64,000 nt of DNA from DASQYE01 sp036389315. GTDB taxonomy: Bacteria > Acidobacteriota > Blastocatellia > Pyrinomonadales > Pyrinomonadaceae. The position numbers and the translations under genes were made by a program. Of this stretch, positions 1 to 8,984 are shown in pieces; the first letter of the stretch is position 1; every line of letters begins with the position of its first letter. The stretch covers positions 1 through 64,000 of the forward strand of contig DASVQF010000046.1 in assembly GCA_036389315.1 (NCBI GenBank), read 5' to 3'. The notes beneath the pieces are model-generated. The model was given only the letters and a program-made list of their open reading frames with translations, made no database searches and was not told the origin of the DNA.

Positions 1-183
1 GAGCCGGTGGAGCGCCGGATAAAGCGAGCCTTGCGGAACCTGAACGACGCCGCGCGAGACCTGCTCTAAGCGTTGGGCAATCGCATAGCCGTGAACAGGG
101 CCGAGCGCGACAATCTTCAAGATCAACAGATCGAGCGTGCCCTGGGGAAGGTCTGATTTCGTCTGCGTTATTATTGCTGTCAC
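1..183 (-). CDS. PadR family transcriptional regulator (partial, cut by window edge)
   Basis: The reverse strand encodes the N-terminal 60 or so residues of a PadR winged-helix repressor; the C-terminus lies outside the window. The segments DLPQGTLDLLILK, GPVHGYAIAQRL and GSLYPALHRL are family hallmarks and match the second PadR at 17055-17402. The start is odd. The only conventional in-frame start after an in-frame stop is GTG at 183-181, but it lies inside the ribosome-binding sequence GGAGGTGA. Two ATA codons at 174-172 and 171-169 sit 8 and 11 bases after GGAGG, and the peptide that follows (TQTKSDLPQG) is what normally follows Met in this family. Real initiation may be at ATA. It lies downstream of the ADOP permease gene with its own promoter and operator, and probably represses both itself and that permease. 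Confidence 0.85.
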   Translation of the reverse strand, partial: MTAIITQTKSDLPQGTLDLLILKIVALGPVHGYAIAQRLEQVSRGVVQVPQGSLYPALHRL

Positions 184-192
184 CTCCTACTT

Positions 193-227
193 CTACATGT
201 TATATATCGACACGTGTAGAAGCTCAA
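193..227 (-). promoter_or_regulatory. Promoter and probable PadR operator of the first padR gene
   Basis: On the minus strand a -35 box TTGAGC (227-222) is separated by 17 bp from a -10 box TATAAC (204-199). An imperfect inverted repeat, CTACA at 193-197 and TGTAG at 215-219, covers the -10 box and part of the spacer. Its half-sites resemble those of the two perfect palindromes upstream of the neighbouring permease (2996-3035), which suggests autoregulation by the same PadR protein. Confidence 0.6.
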
Positions 228-313
228 GGCATAGTACGCAGCCGCCCTTCCCGAGGTTTCAAAGGATTAACAGGTCGGCACGGAAAAAAGAGGCGCACCC
301 TTAACAGCACTCA

Positions 314-2956
314 TCACTCATATCTGAGCGCCACTGTCGGATCGACCTTCGTCGCGCGGCGCGCGGGTAGGAGGCAGGCTGCGAGCGTGACCAGTAGGAG
401 AAAGAATGTCAGCAGGATATAGGTCGCCGGGTCTGTTGTGCTCACCTGATAGAGCAGGCCGCTCATCAACCGCGAGAGGGCGAGCGCGCCGACGAGCCCG
501 GAGGCGAGGCCCGTCACGGCGAGCAGCATTCCGTGGCCGACCACCATCAGCAGGATGTCGCTACGCTGAGCGCCCAGCGCCATGCGAATGCCTATCTCGC
601 GCCTGCGCTGCGTGACCGAATAGGAGATCACGCCGTAGATGCCTACGGTGGCAAGAACCAAAGCCGTCGCGGCGAACACGCTCAGCAGCCAGAGGTTGAA
701 GCGCCGGGCTGAGACCGAGGCCGAGAGATACTGCTCCATAGTTTTGATGTTGGAAGCTGGAACTTCCGGGTCTGCCTTGCGAATCTCGCGCTGCACGGCA
801 GAGGCCAAACTGAGCGGGCTGACCTGAGAGCGAATCAGCCAGTACTGGTTGTTGGTCATCCACACTACGCCGTCCTCATGGAGCTGGCGCAAAGGGAGAT
901 AGATGTGCGGCGTCGGCTCGTCCTCCAGGCTCAGGTGCTTTACGTCGCCGACCACGCCCACAATCTCGACCGGACGGGGGCCCTGATTGTTATCGTCAAC
1001 GAGGACGCGCGCGCCGACAGGGTTTTCGTCCGGCCAGAAGCGGCGGGCGAGGGTTTCGCTGATAATCGCTACAGGCGTCGTGTGAGCGTTGTCCTGCTCT
1101 GTGAACTCGCGTCCGCGCAGAAGCGGAATCTTCATGGCGCGGAAGTAGCCTGTGCTGGCTACGCGATAGTCCGACCTCCAGGCCTCATTCTGCGGCGACA
1201 TGCGCCCTTCGATCATGAAAGGAATGCTGGCGCGCACACCGCCGAGCGGGAGAGCGGAGACCGCGCCAACCTCGCTGACACCCGGCAAGGATTCGAGCGA
1301 CGGCAGGAGCCGATCATAAAAAGAGATTAAAGCGTCGCGGTTGGCATACCGGGTTCTCGGCAGCGACAGCCGCACCACCAGCAGGTTCTCCGACTCAAAA
1401 CCGGGTCGGACTTCCTGTAGCCGGGAGAAGCTCTTAATCAGCAGCCCGGCGCTCAGGAGCAAGATGAGCGAGATGGCAATCTCCGCTATGACCAGCACAC
1501 TGCGCACGCGACTGCGCCCTGTCCCGTCGCTGCCGCTGCGACCGCCGCTTTTAAGCTCTTCGTTAAGGTCAACGCGAGAAGCCTTCGCAGCGGGAAGAAT
1601 GCCGAAGAACAGGCCCGCCAAAAGCGAAACCGCCAGAGTGAAACCCAAGACGCGCGCGTCCAGGCCGACTTCCGATAGCCTGGGCATCCCCACAGGGCTC
1701 AGCGCCAGCAGAAAATTGATCCCCCACCACGCCAGCATTAAACCGATCAGCCCGCCAGATAGCGCCAGGAGCAGGCTCTCCGTAGTCATTTGACGAATCA
1801 ACCGCCGCCTGGTAGCGCCGAGCGCCGCACGGATAGCCATCTCGCGGTGACGAGTTGAGGCCCGTGCCAGCGACAGGCTGGCCAGGTTGATACTCGCTAC
1901 AGCCAGCACGAAACCGACTGCCCCGAGCAGCATCCACAGCGCATGACGGTAGCTGCCCACGACCGCGTCACCGAGCGGGGTGAGCGTCACACCCAGTTTG
2001 TTCTCGTTGGCCACAGGGTACTGCTGCCGCAGGCGCTCGGCGATTGAAGTCAGATCGGCTTCGGCTTGCGCGAGGGTCACGCCCGGCTTGAGTCGCGCAA
2101 TCGCGCGCAGGAAGTTGGTCGAGGTGCGAGCTGAGCGCCAGGGGTCTGCGTCCGGGGCCAGAGGGACTGCTAGTTCAGCCTCCTGAATTGGGAAGATGAA
2201 TTGCGGCGGAAGCACGCCGACTATCGTGTAGCTGTTACTGTTAAGCGTCAACGTTTGGCCCACCACCAAGGGGTTCGCCCCGAAGCGGCGCTGCCACAGG
2301 CCGTGGCCCAAGACCACTACGTCCTGGCGTCCGGGCGTATCGTCTTCTGGTATCAGAGCGCGTCCGACTAAGGCCTCCACGCCGAGAAGCCGAAAAGCAT
2401 TGGCGGAAATCCGCATCCCCTGAACTCTCTCCGCCTCACCGCTTCCAGTGAGGCTGGCGCTCCAGTTGGCGAAAGCCGCGATCTGCTCAAGAGTCTGATT
2501 CTGATCCCGGTAATCAATGAAGTCCGGAATCGTGAACGGATGCTTGCCGGGGTCAGCGCGTTTAGAATCCACGGCCACTAACTGCTCAGGATCTCTGAAG
2601 GGGAGCTGGCGCAGTAAGATTGCGTTGACCATGCTGAAGATGGCCGTGTTGGCCCCGATACCTAAGCCGAGCGTCAACACTGCGACGATGGTAAAGCTTG
2701 GCGCGCGGCGCATCGAACGCAAGCCATACCTGATGTCCTGAAGCAGTTGTTCCAGCCACACGCCGCCCCACATCTCACGCGTTACCTCTTTAACGAGCCC
2801 GATATTGCCGAACTCACGACGTACGGCTGCTTCCGCCTCCTCGGGCGTTTCACCGCGCTCGATACGTTCCCGGACAGCCATCTTCAGATGACTGCTGAGC
2901 TCCGCGTCCAACTCTGCTTCACGACGAGGCCGCCGCGACCACAGCTTTAATCTCAT
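314..2956 (-). CDS. ADOP-type ABC transporter permease (FtsX/MacB family)
   Basis: An 880-residue inner-membrane protein of the acidobacterial duplicated orphan permease type. The N-terminal 80 residues form the soluble ADOP domain (RREAELDAELSSHLKMAV and VRREFGNIGLVKE). Then comes a first transmembrane helix (FTIVAVLTLGLGIGANTAIF, about residues 87-106), a MacB-like periplasmic core domain, three helices with the FtsX signature (about 340-460), a second periplasmic core and three C-terminal helices, ending with the usual PARRATKVDPTVALRYE. The start is supported by GGGAGG seven bases upstream of ATG. No ATPase gene lies nearby, as is usual for these orphan permeases; the exported substrate is unknown. 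It has its own promoter with two perfect PadR-type palindromes and is followed by a padR gene, so repression by PadR is likely. Confidence 0.9.
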   Translation of the reverse strand: MRLKLWSRRPRREAELDAELSSHLKMAVRERIERGETPEEAEAAVRREFGNIGLVKEVTREMWGGVWLEQLLQDIRYGLRSMRRAPSFTIVAVLTLGLGIGANTAIFSMVNAILLRQLPFRDPEQLVAVDSKRADPGKHPFTIPDFIDYRDQNQTLEQIAAFANWSASLTGSGEAERVQGMRISANAFRLLGVEALVGRALIPEDDTPGRQDVVVLGHGLWQRRFGANPLVVGQTLTLNSNSYTIVGVLPPQFIFPIQEAELAVPLAPDADPWRSARTSTNFLRAIARLKPGVTLAQAEADLTSIAERLRQQYPVANENKLGVTLTPLGDAVVGSYRHALWMLLGAVGFVLAVASINLASLSLARASTRHREMAIRAALGATRRRLIRQMTTESLLLALSGGLIGLMLAWWGINFLLALSPVGMPRLSEVGLDARVLGFTLAVSLLAGLFFGILPAAKASRVDLNEELKSGGRSGSDGTGRSRVRSVLVIAEIAISLILLLSAGLLIKSFSRLQEVRPGFESENLLVVRLSLPRTRYANRDALISFYDRLLPSLESLPGVSEVGAVSALPLGGVRASIPFMIEGRMSPQNEAWRSDYRVASTGYFRAMKIPLLRGREFTEQDNAHTTPVAIISETLARRFWPDENPVGARVLVDDNNQGPRPVEIVGVVGDVKHLSLEDEPTPHIYLPLRQLHEDGVVWMTNNQYWLIRSQVSPLSLASAVQREIRKADPEVPASNIKTMEQYLSASVSARRFNLWLLSVFAATALVLATVGIYGVISYSVTQRRREIGIRMALGAQRSDILLMVVGHGMLLAVTGLASGLVGALALSRLMSGLLYQVSTTDPATYILLTFFLLLVTLAACLLPARRATKVDPTVALRYE

Positions 2957-2995
2957 CTCTTGCCCTCCCTATCCCGGCAGGCGATTTCCTCAGGC

Positions 2996-3035
2996 ATGTA
3001 GGCATACTACATCTATGCATGTAGAGTGTCTACAT
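2996..3035 (-). promoter_or_regulatory. Promoter with tandem PadR-type operators upstream of the first ADOP permease
   Basis: Two perfect 17-bp palindromes of the form ATGTAG-N5-CTACAT lie at 2996-3012 and 3019-3035, 23 bp apart. The minus-strand -10 box TAGTAT (3009-3004) and -35 box TAGACA (3032-3027), with a 17-bp spacer, are each embedded in one palindrome. Repressor binding would therefore block RNA polymerase directly. Known PadR operators have ATGT/ACAT arms. Confidence 0.7.
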
Positions 3036-3091
3036 CTTTTATGCGGGGCGCAGCAGGAGGAGGTCGTTATCGGACTCGTGGTTACTATCGC

Positions 3092-6088
3092 TCAGAAGAT
3101 GAACCGCGCTTGGAGCTGGAACATTCGCGGCGGGTCGATGTTTGCGAAGGCCGGGAGGGCGTTGGTAGTCGTGCCGACGGCTACGAGCTGGCCAAAGGTC
3201 GGGTTCGGCGTGGCGGTGTCGCCGTAGACTGTCTGCCCGCGCCCGAGGAAGTTCCCGTGATTGAGAAGGTTGAAGCCTTCCAACCTGAGAAGGATGCTTG
3301 TGCGCTCAGAGGTCTTGATGCGACCCTCTATGAAGAGCGCCACGTCGGAGGTCGGGGTGCTGCGGAACGCCGACTTGCCGATGACCGCGCCGCCCAGGAC
3401 GGGGCGGTCGTTGTTTATGCCGTCGCCGTTATTGTCTATGCCCGTCGTCGCATTGAAGGGGCGCGCAGAGGCAAGCTGCGTCAGGGTTCCCGCAGTGATG
3501 TTGTAGGGGAAACGGTAGCTGAAGGTGATGACGGCGCGATGACGCTGATCGAGCAGGCTGGGCCCACGTTCGACTTCGCCGAGGCGCGCGATGTTGCTGT
3601 CGTTGGGCCCAACGCCGTTGCCGTCCGGCTCGCTCGTGTTGGTCGCCCTGGACAAAGTGTAGCTGAGGGCGGCATATATGCGCGAGCTGCCGCGATAGGC
3701 GACCTGCGTCTGCAATCCGTCGTAATCGGCTTCGCCGAGGTTCATCAAGACGTTGACCTGTCGGACGCCGCCGTTGACCGGCAGGATGGGGCGCGTGGCA
3801 TTGGCCGCCGCGACGCTCCTGACCTGTCCTGTTGCCGTGCGATCAAAGGGGGCTGGGGCGTTCAAATCAACCGTCCGGTCAATGCCGGATAAGTGCTGGT
3901 GCACGTAATCGGCCCCGACGAAGAGCCCCTTTACAAGCTCGCGCTCAGCGCCGATGGTCATCACCTGGCTGCGCGGGTTCACTAACTTGTCCGGATAATT
4001 GGGCAGGCGGTCGAAGTTGAGCCCGTACCTGGCGAACTGAGCCTCATAGAACGCTCGCCGCCCAGCCCTGATCGTGATGTCGCGCGCGGGCAGTTGCGTT
4101 GCGGGCAGAGTCCTCGGATCAACGTTGACGGGGACGCAGGTGAGGCAAGTCGGAAAGCCCGTCTGCCCTGCGACAGCAGTGTAGGTCGTCAAGCCGTCGA
4201 GCCCATTGATCAAGTAGCCCGCGACGGCGTTGGCGCGAATCTGCGTGTAGTACATGCCGTAGCCGCCGCGAATAGAGGTGCGCGCGTCGCCCCCCGGATT
4301 CCAGCCGAAGCCAATGCGCGGCGCGAAGTTCGCCGTCGCGTCCGTTAGGGTCTGCCGGTCGTAGCGCAAGCCGAGGTCAACCGTGAGGTCTGGACGCAAG
4401 TGTATGCTGTCCTGCACGAACCCTGTCAGGAGCCACTGCGGCAGCCTGTAGCTGTTAATCCCGAAATCAATCGGCTGCGAGTAGCTCTGCACGTCGGAGA
4501 GCGTCAATTGACCGAAGGGCGCAGTCGTCGTGCTCCTGAAGGTGAAGGTGCCGAGGATGGCCGTGCCGGGCTCGCTGCCCGCGCCGCCGGAGGTGTGACG
4601 AATTACGCTTCCGCCGAAGCGCAGGTAATGCTTGCCGAGCGACCAGGAGAGCGTGTCTGCGAACTGCACTTGATGGCCCCACAGGTCTGCCGTGCGCGAC
4701 TGTCCGGTGGTGAAGGGCACGGAACCGGCGCGCGTGTAGGTGGTCGAAAGCGTCTGAGCTTCCCAGCGCGTGACAGGGTCGCCGTGCAGGTAGGCGAACC
4801 GCGCTTCGTTGAGCAGATTCGCGTTGATGACGGAGGTGTGATTGACCTGGGCCGTGACGGAGCGGCGCACATACCTGCGCGCGACGCTCGGCGCGTTCGT
4901 GCCGCCCACTGCGTCCTGCGGGTTGTCGTCGTCAAAGCGGTCGATGTTCACCCGCAGCATCAAGGTCTGGCCCGGCGTCAGCTTGTGGTCGAGCCGCCCG
5001 TCGAAGAGGAACTGGCGATAGTGGCCCGTGTAGTCCAGGCGTCCGTCTGCCGGAAGCAGAAAGCCTGGCAGCGTCGTCGAAAGAAAGGTCGTCCGATCCT
5101 GCCGCGTGTAGTCGGCCGTCGCGAAGAAGAAGGTCTTATCATGGAGGATGGGCCCACCCGCCGAGCCGGAGACTTGCGAGAGCGCGTCGGGAATATCTAC
5201 CGGGTTGATGGCCTGAAGCGTGGCGGGCGTCTGGCAGGTGGGCACGGACGGCGCGCAGAAGCCTTTGGTCGAGAAGGTCTGTGCCTGCCAGCCGCCCGGA
5301 CGAACCATGAACAGCCCTTCGCCGTGCAGGTCGTTTGTGCCCGACTTGGTGACGATGTTCAAGGCCGGGCCGGAAGTCCACCCGAATTCGGAAGAGAAGG
5401 CGTTTGAGAGAATCGTGATCTCCTGTATGGCACCCAGCGGCACGGTCGCAATCGCAGTCTGGCGTCCCCACCCCTCGTCATTGTTCGCGCCGTCGAGCAG
5501 GACAGTTGTCTGGCGGCGGCCCCCCACGCCTGTCACGAAGTAGGTCGCGTTGACGAAGAGATCGCCCGTCCCCTTAGCCTGCCTGAACGCCGAATTGAGG
5601 AGCGGCAGCGTCGTCACCTTGCGCCCGAGAATAGGCGTCTCGGCAATCTGCGCGCTACGCAGCGGCAACCCGATCTGCGGGTCTGCACGCACGCCCTCGG
5701 CCGTGCCGTAGACTGTGACCTCAGCCTTCTCCGAGCCGACAAGCAGCGTCACCTTCAGCGTCGCCGTCTCGCCCGCGCGCAACGTGATCTCCTTAAGCTC
5801 TTCGTCCCCGAATCCCTGCTTTGTGACGACGACCGTGTAAGCTCCCATGAGCGACAGCGCGGGGAGGGTGGCGCTGCCGTCGCTTCCGGAGACGGCTTCG
5901 CGCACCGCACCCGTGGCCGTGTTCACGACAGACACTTTTGCATCCGGCACGACGGCACCGTTCTGGTCAGCCACCATGACGATCATCGTCGCCGTGTTAG
6001 GAGACTGTGCGGGCGTTGTCGCCGTGGTGAAGGCCGTAAAGAGCGCAAGCAGAAGCTGAGGCCAGCGCAGGCGAGTGCTGGTTATCAT
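3092..6088 (-). CDS. TonB-dependent receptor-like outer membrane protein with N-terminal carboxypeptidase-regulatory domain
   Basis: A protein of about 998 residues with a signal peptide (MITSTRLRWPQLLLALFTAF), a CarboxypepD_reg/CNA-B-like domain (about residues 35-115, with DQNGAVVPDAKVSVVN and GAYTVVVTKQGF), a plug domain containing VLLDGANNDE and SSEFGWTSGPALNIVTKSGTND, and a long beta-barrel ending in aromatic FQLQARFIF. The start at 6088 is chosen over one 24 codons upstream because the signal peptide begins there and GGGAG lies upstream. These acidobacterial receptors are thought to import oligosaccharides or other large ligands; the ligand cannot be told from sequence. The terminus lies about 135 bp upstream of the ADOP gene, and a TPR regulator (6293-8590) is encoded immediately upstream. 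Confidence 0.9.
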   Translation of the reverse strand: MITSTRLRWPQLLLALFTAFTTATTPAQSPNTATMIVMVADQNGAVVPDAKVSVVNTATGAVREAVSGSDGSATLPALSLMGAYTVVVTKQGFGDEELKEITLRAGETATLKVTLLVGSEKAEVTVYGTAEGVRADPQIGLPLRSAQIAETPILGRKVTTLPLLNSAFRQAKGTGDLFVNATYFVTGVGGRRQTTVLLDGANNDEGWGRQTAIATVPLGAIQEITILSNAFSSEFGWTSGPALNIVTKSGTNDLHGEGLFMVRPGGWQAQTFSTKGFCAPSVPTCQTPATLQAINPVDIPDALSQVSGSAGGPILHDKTFFFATADYTRQDRTTFLSTTLPGFLLPADGRLDYTGHYRQFLFDGRLDHKLTPGQTLMLRVNIDRFDDDNPQDAVGGTNAPSVARRYVRRSVTAQVNHTSVINANLLNEARFAYLHGDPVTRWEAQTLSTTYTRAGSVPFTTGQSRTADLWGHQVQFADTLSWSLGKHYLRFGGSVIRHTSGGAGSEPGTAILGTFTFRSTTTAPFGQLTLSDVQSYSQPIDFGINSYRLPQWLLTGFVQDSIHLRPDLTVDLGLRYDRQTLTDATANFAPRIGFGWNPGGDARTSIRGGYGMYYTQIRANAVAGYLINGLDGLTTYTAVAGQTGFPTCLTCVPVNVDPRTLPATQLPARDITIRAGRRAFYEAQFARYGLNFDRLPNYPDKLVNPRSQVMTIGAERELVKGLFVGADYVHQHLSGIDRTVDLNAPAPFDRTATGQVRSVAAANATRPILPVNGGVRQVNVLMNLGEADYDGLQTQVAYRGSSRIYAALSYTLSRATNTSEPDGNGVGPNDSNIARLGEVERGPSLLDQRHRAVITFSYRFPYNITAGTLTQLASARPFNATTGIDNNGDGINNDRPVLGGAVIGKSAFRSTPTSDVALFIEGRIKTSERTSILLRLEGFNLLNHGNFLGRGQTVYGDTATPNPTFGQLVAVGTTTNALPAFANIDPPRMFQLQARFIF

Positions 6089-6292
6089 TCCGATCTCCCG
6101 GTTGTTTTTGAAGTAGCTAGTACTTTCGCTGATGTGCAGACAGAGTCTATCACAGCCCATGTGCGAGCCGCAGCAACCTGCTAATCACCCCGCTCACCCC
6201 GCCCCTCTTTTTTCGCTGGCGCGTGCGCCCCGGCACGGCTCGGCGAGAGCGCAAGGCATGCGCTTCAGAGCGCCATCATCCTCTGGTTCTTC

Positions 6293-8590
6293 TCAGTCGC
6301 ACCCTAGCGCCGGCAGATCACGCCGGCTCTGCGCCTTGCGCGCCCGCCGCGCCGAGCTGCGCCTGACGACCGGCTTGCGCGTGCTCTGTAACTCAGGATG
6401 CTTAGTCTTGAGCATGTTCTCAAACGTCTGCCGCTTCACGCCAAGCAGGCGGGCCGCCGCGGTGGGCCCTCCGGTCTCTTCGAGCGCATCGCGGATCATA
6501 GTCTTCTCAAAGCAGTCAACATAGTCATGGAGCGTGAGGTTCTTCCCATTGTTGGCCGCCCCGGCGGCGAAAAGCGCCAGAATCATCGCCGTCGCCCCCT
6601 CTGCGGGAAAATGCTCGCCCGGAGGGGCCGTCAAGGCCGACAGGCGCGCGAGTTGTCGCACCAGCACGCCAGCCGCCTCGGCCGCGCACGTCCGCAGCAC
6701 CAGGGCAACCGCCTCCGGCTTTTTCGCGCCTGTCGGGTAGTAACGCTCGATCTCCTCCTTGACGTGGCAGCCAGCCAGCAGGCGTTGCCCTTCAAAGCTC
6801 TCCGACGAGGGCGTACGCAGTGGGCCGGGGCCGCTCAACTCGTCGGCCAACTCGGGCAGGAAGAGCCCTTCGCCCACCATTGTTGACAGGTCGCGCTGCG
6901 CGCCCGCTATGATCCGCACGTCTATGCGCTCGTGTCGCCGTGTCGTCCGGCCGCGCTCGATGACGCCATCTCTGACCAGGCGCAGAAGATGTCGCTGGTT
7001 GACGCGGGGCAACCGCTGCACATTGTCCAGGAAGAGCGTGCCACCCGCCGCGCCGAGCACGTCCCGCACCGGGAATTTTTGCAAGGCGAAACCGTTTTCA
7101 AAGACGGCGCAGTTGATAGTGACGAAGGGGCCCGAGCGCCCGCTCAGCTCGTGTGCCTGGCGCGCCAGCAGATGCCTCGCCTTGGCATCTTCTCCAATGA
7201 TGAGCAGCGGGGAGTGGTTGCCGGAGAGCCGCATCTGCACATCGGCCGGAGATGATGTCTCGGGGGCGGCGCTCGCGGCCGCACGATCCGTCAATCTCAA
7301 GGCGGAAGTGTCCAGGGCGTGTGTAGACCCGATGAGCGAGCTGGCGGCTTCACGCAGCCGTTGTCGCGTGCGAGCGAAGCGCGCCCCGGCCAGCAGGAAG
7401 TTGGCGCGCTCGTAAAGGCTTCGCGCCTCGGCGAAGTCTAGCACGCCGCGCAGCTCTTCAAAGGCGGAGAACGCCGCCAGCCCGGCCAGCTCCCAAGCGC
7501 CGGCTTCCTCCGCGACCTCTATGGCGCGATCCAGCGTCTGGCGCGCCTCGGCAAAATTCCGCGTGCGCGCCAGCGCCTTGCCCCAGGTTGTGAGCGCCTC
7601 GGCCAGCACAGCAGGGCGCTCGCCCGCTTCGAGGTCGCGCACAGCCTCGGCCGCGACACGCTCGGCCTCCGCGTTATGCCCCTCGGCGAGGAGCGATTGC
7701 GCCAGCGTCTCCCTGACCTGCGCCGCATGGCCTGTATCGCCGAGCTTACTGAACAGCTTGTGTGCGAGCCGGAGCCGCCTGTCGGCCTCCTTGAAATCAC
7801 CGAGCAGGAAGAGCGTCAAGCTGAGGTTGTTCTCCGACTGGGCGAATAGTCGCTTCGCTCCCACCTGCGCGAAGTAGAAGCTGGCGGCCCTGTGCTCAGC
7901 CAGCGCCAGTTCGAGGAAGTGTCTCTCGCCTGTCTCCAGATACAGTTCCTTGTAGACCAGGCCGAGGTTATTGCGGAACCTGGCCTTCAGCACACAGTTG
8001 TTACAGGAGTTGACGAGCGGCTCTGCGGCTCTGAGCAGGTCGAACGCCTCTGCCGGGTGCGCCGTATCCAGTTCGGCGGCCGAGGCGTGCAGCAACGCGA
8101 CCGCCTTCGCCCTGCGCCCGTCCGCATCGTCGCCCATCGCGGCCAGGGCTTGCCTGAGCAGCAGGCGCGCACCCTCAAAATCGCCTTCCCTCCAGAGACA
8201 TCGTGCCAGATCGGCCTGTGCCTCCGCCGCCCGCCCTGCCCGCCCAGCCTGCTCGAAGAGGCGTATGCTCTCCTCCAGGAGTTCTTTGGCATTTGCCTGC
8301 GCCCCTCGCGCCTGCTTGGCGGCGACGAGGCAGCCGGTGAGCGACCCCGTGCGCAGCAGCAGCTCGGCGGCGACGAGCCGGTGTATTCCGTCCGTGCGCG
8401 GCCGGGCAGTCTCGGACGACCACCAATCGGCAAGCGCGCGCCGCGCCGCCTCGTAGTTGCCAGCCTTTTCCGCTCTGTAAGCCTCTTGGCAGCGGCGTAG
8501 TATCGTTCGTTCTTCCGGACTGAAGAGTTGCTGCGCGTCGCCGGGCGTGTCGTGCGCCGTCTTTCCCTCATCGTGAGGTCTCATAATCAT
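6293..8590 (-). CDS. TPR regulator with degenerate sigma-54-activator AAA+ core and Fis-type HTH
   Basis: A 765-residue soluble protein. The first 410 residues are TPR-like helical repeats. Residues about 455-600 resemble the AAA+ core of NtrC-type activators, but the Walker A segment has decayed to LIIGEDAKARHLLARQ instead of GETGTGKE. The GAFTGA sigma-54 contact loop is absent, and Walker B survives as GGTLFLDNVQRLP with N in place of the catalytic E. A C-terminal Fis-type helix-turn-helix (GPTAAARLLGVKRQTFENML, about 708-727) is well preserved. ATP hydrolysis and sigma-54 remodelling are therefore unlikely; it may be a DNA-binding regulator that senses through its TPRs. The start at 8590 gives AAGGAG seven bases upstream and is preferred over an ATG six codons earlier. 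A basic tail follows the HTH. The neighbouring receptor gene is a plausible target. Confidence 0.75.
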   Translation of the reverse strand: MIMRPHDEGKTAHDTPGDAQQLFSPEERTILRRCQEAYRAEKAGNYEAARRALADWWSSETARPRTDGIHRLVAAELLLRTGSLTGCLVAAKQARGAQANAKELLEESIRLFEQAGRAGRAAEAQADLARCLWREGDFEGARLLLRQALAAMGDDADGRRAKAVALLHASAAELDTAHPAEAFDLLRAAEPLVNSCNNCVLKARFRNNLGLVYKELYLETGERHFLELALAEHRAASFYFAQVGAKRLFAQSENNLSLTLFLLGDFKEADRRLRLAHKLFSKLGDTGHAAQVRETLAQSLLAEGHNAEAERVAAEAVRDLEAGERPAVLAEALTTWGKALARTRNFAEARQTLDRAIEVAEEAGAWELAGLAAFSAFEELRGVLDFAEARSLYERANFLLAGARFARTRQRLREAASSLIGSTHALDTSALRLTDRAAASAAPETSSPADVQMRLSGNHSPLLIIGEDAKARHLLARQAHELSGRSGPFVTINCAVFENGFALQKFPVRDVLGAAGGTLFLDNVQRLPRVNQRHLLRLVRDGVIERGRTTRRHERIDVRIIAGAQRDLSTMVGEGLFLPELADELSGPGPLRTPSSESFEGQRLLAGCHVKEEIERYYPTGAKKPEAVALVLRTCAAEAAGVLVRQLARLSALTAPPGEHFPAEGATAMILALFAAGAANNGKNLTLHDYVDCFEKTMIRDALEETGGPTAAARLLGVKRQTFENMLKTKHPELQSTRKPVVRRSSARRARKAQSRRDLPALGCD

Positions 8591-8787
8591 TGAAGTTCTC
8601 CTTTCCAAAATCTTCTGAGTCGTAACGCTCAGATGTGAATGAGCAGATGTGAACGCGTTGATGGTAAGCGTGCCGGCTCTGAGGCATGCCCAAAAATTGG
8701 CCGATGCCCAACCCTGGGCATAGGATGCTGTGGCCTCTGTTAAAGTCCCTCTCCGTGTTCGGATAATTTTGGTAAGGGAGAAAGCAA

Positions 8788-8913
8788 ATGAGACGGATTA
8801 TATGGTTGGTAACTGCTGCGACGCTGATGTTGATGTTGTCGGGTACGATGTCAAAGGCCGGGAACATGCCTATGGAGATGAGGACGGCACAGGTGAGCAT
8901 CTCCCTCCGATAA
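8788..8913 (+). CDS. Small exported peptide (41 aa), unrecognised
   Basis: A short ORF on the plus strand, with AAGGGAG seven bases upstream of ATG. The product starts MRRIIWLVTAATLMLMLSG, a typical short signal peptide or single membrane helix, and continues with about 22 polar residues rich in Met (four Met between residues 24 and 31) to the stop at 8911. No family is recognised. It lies alone between two minus-strand genes and is followed 71 bp downstream by the strong structure at 8985-9093. Coding is supported only by the ribosome-binding site, the start and the signal-like N-terminus, so it could also be a leader peptide or a chance ORF. Confidence 0.45.
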   Translation: MRRIIWLVTAATLMLMLSGTMSKAGNMPMEMRTAQVSISLR

Positions 8914-8984
8914 CGGCGATGACGCCCCGGCCAGAGCAGGCTCTTCGGCCCTCGCGCCTCTGCGCCCCGCACCCGAAGCTGGAC

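Noticed and set aside
3026..3892. 288-codon plus-strand open frame with ATG
   Set aside because: Antisense to the 3' end of the TonB receptor gene, with biased Arg/Gly/Val content and no motif.
4400..5407. 335-codon plus-strand open frame
   Set aside because: Antisense shadow of the TonB receptor; composition and lack of motifs as above.
8568..8972. 134-codon minus-strand open frame upstream of the TPR regulator
   Set aside because: Overlaps the start of the regulator in another frame, has no ribosome-binding site, and is antisense to the small-peptide ORF, which has better start signals.
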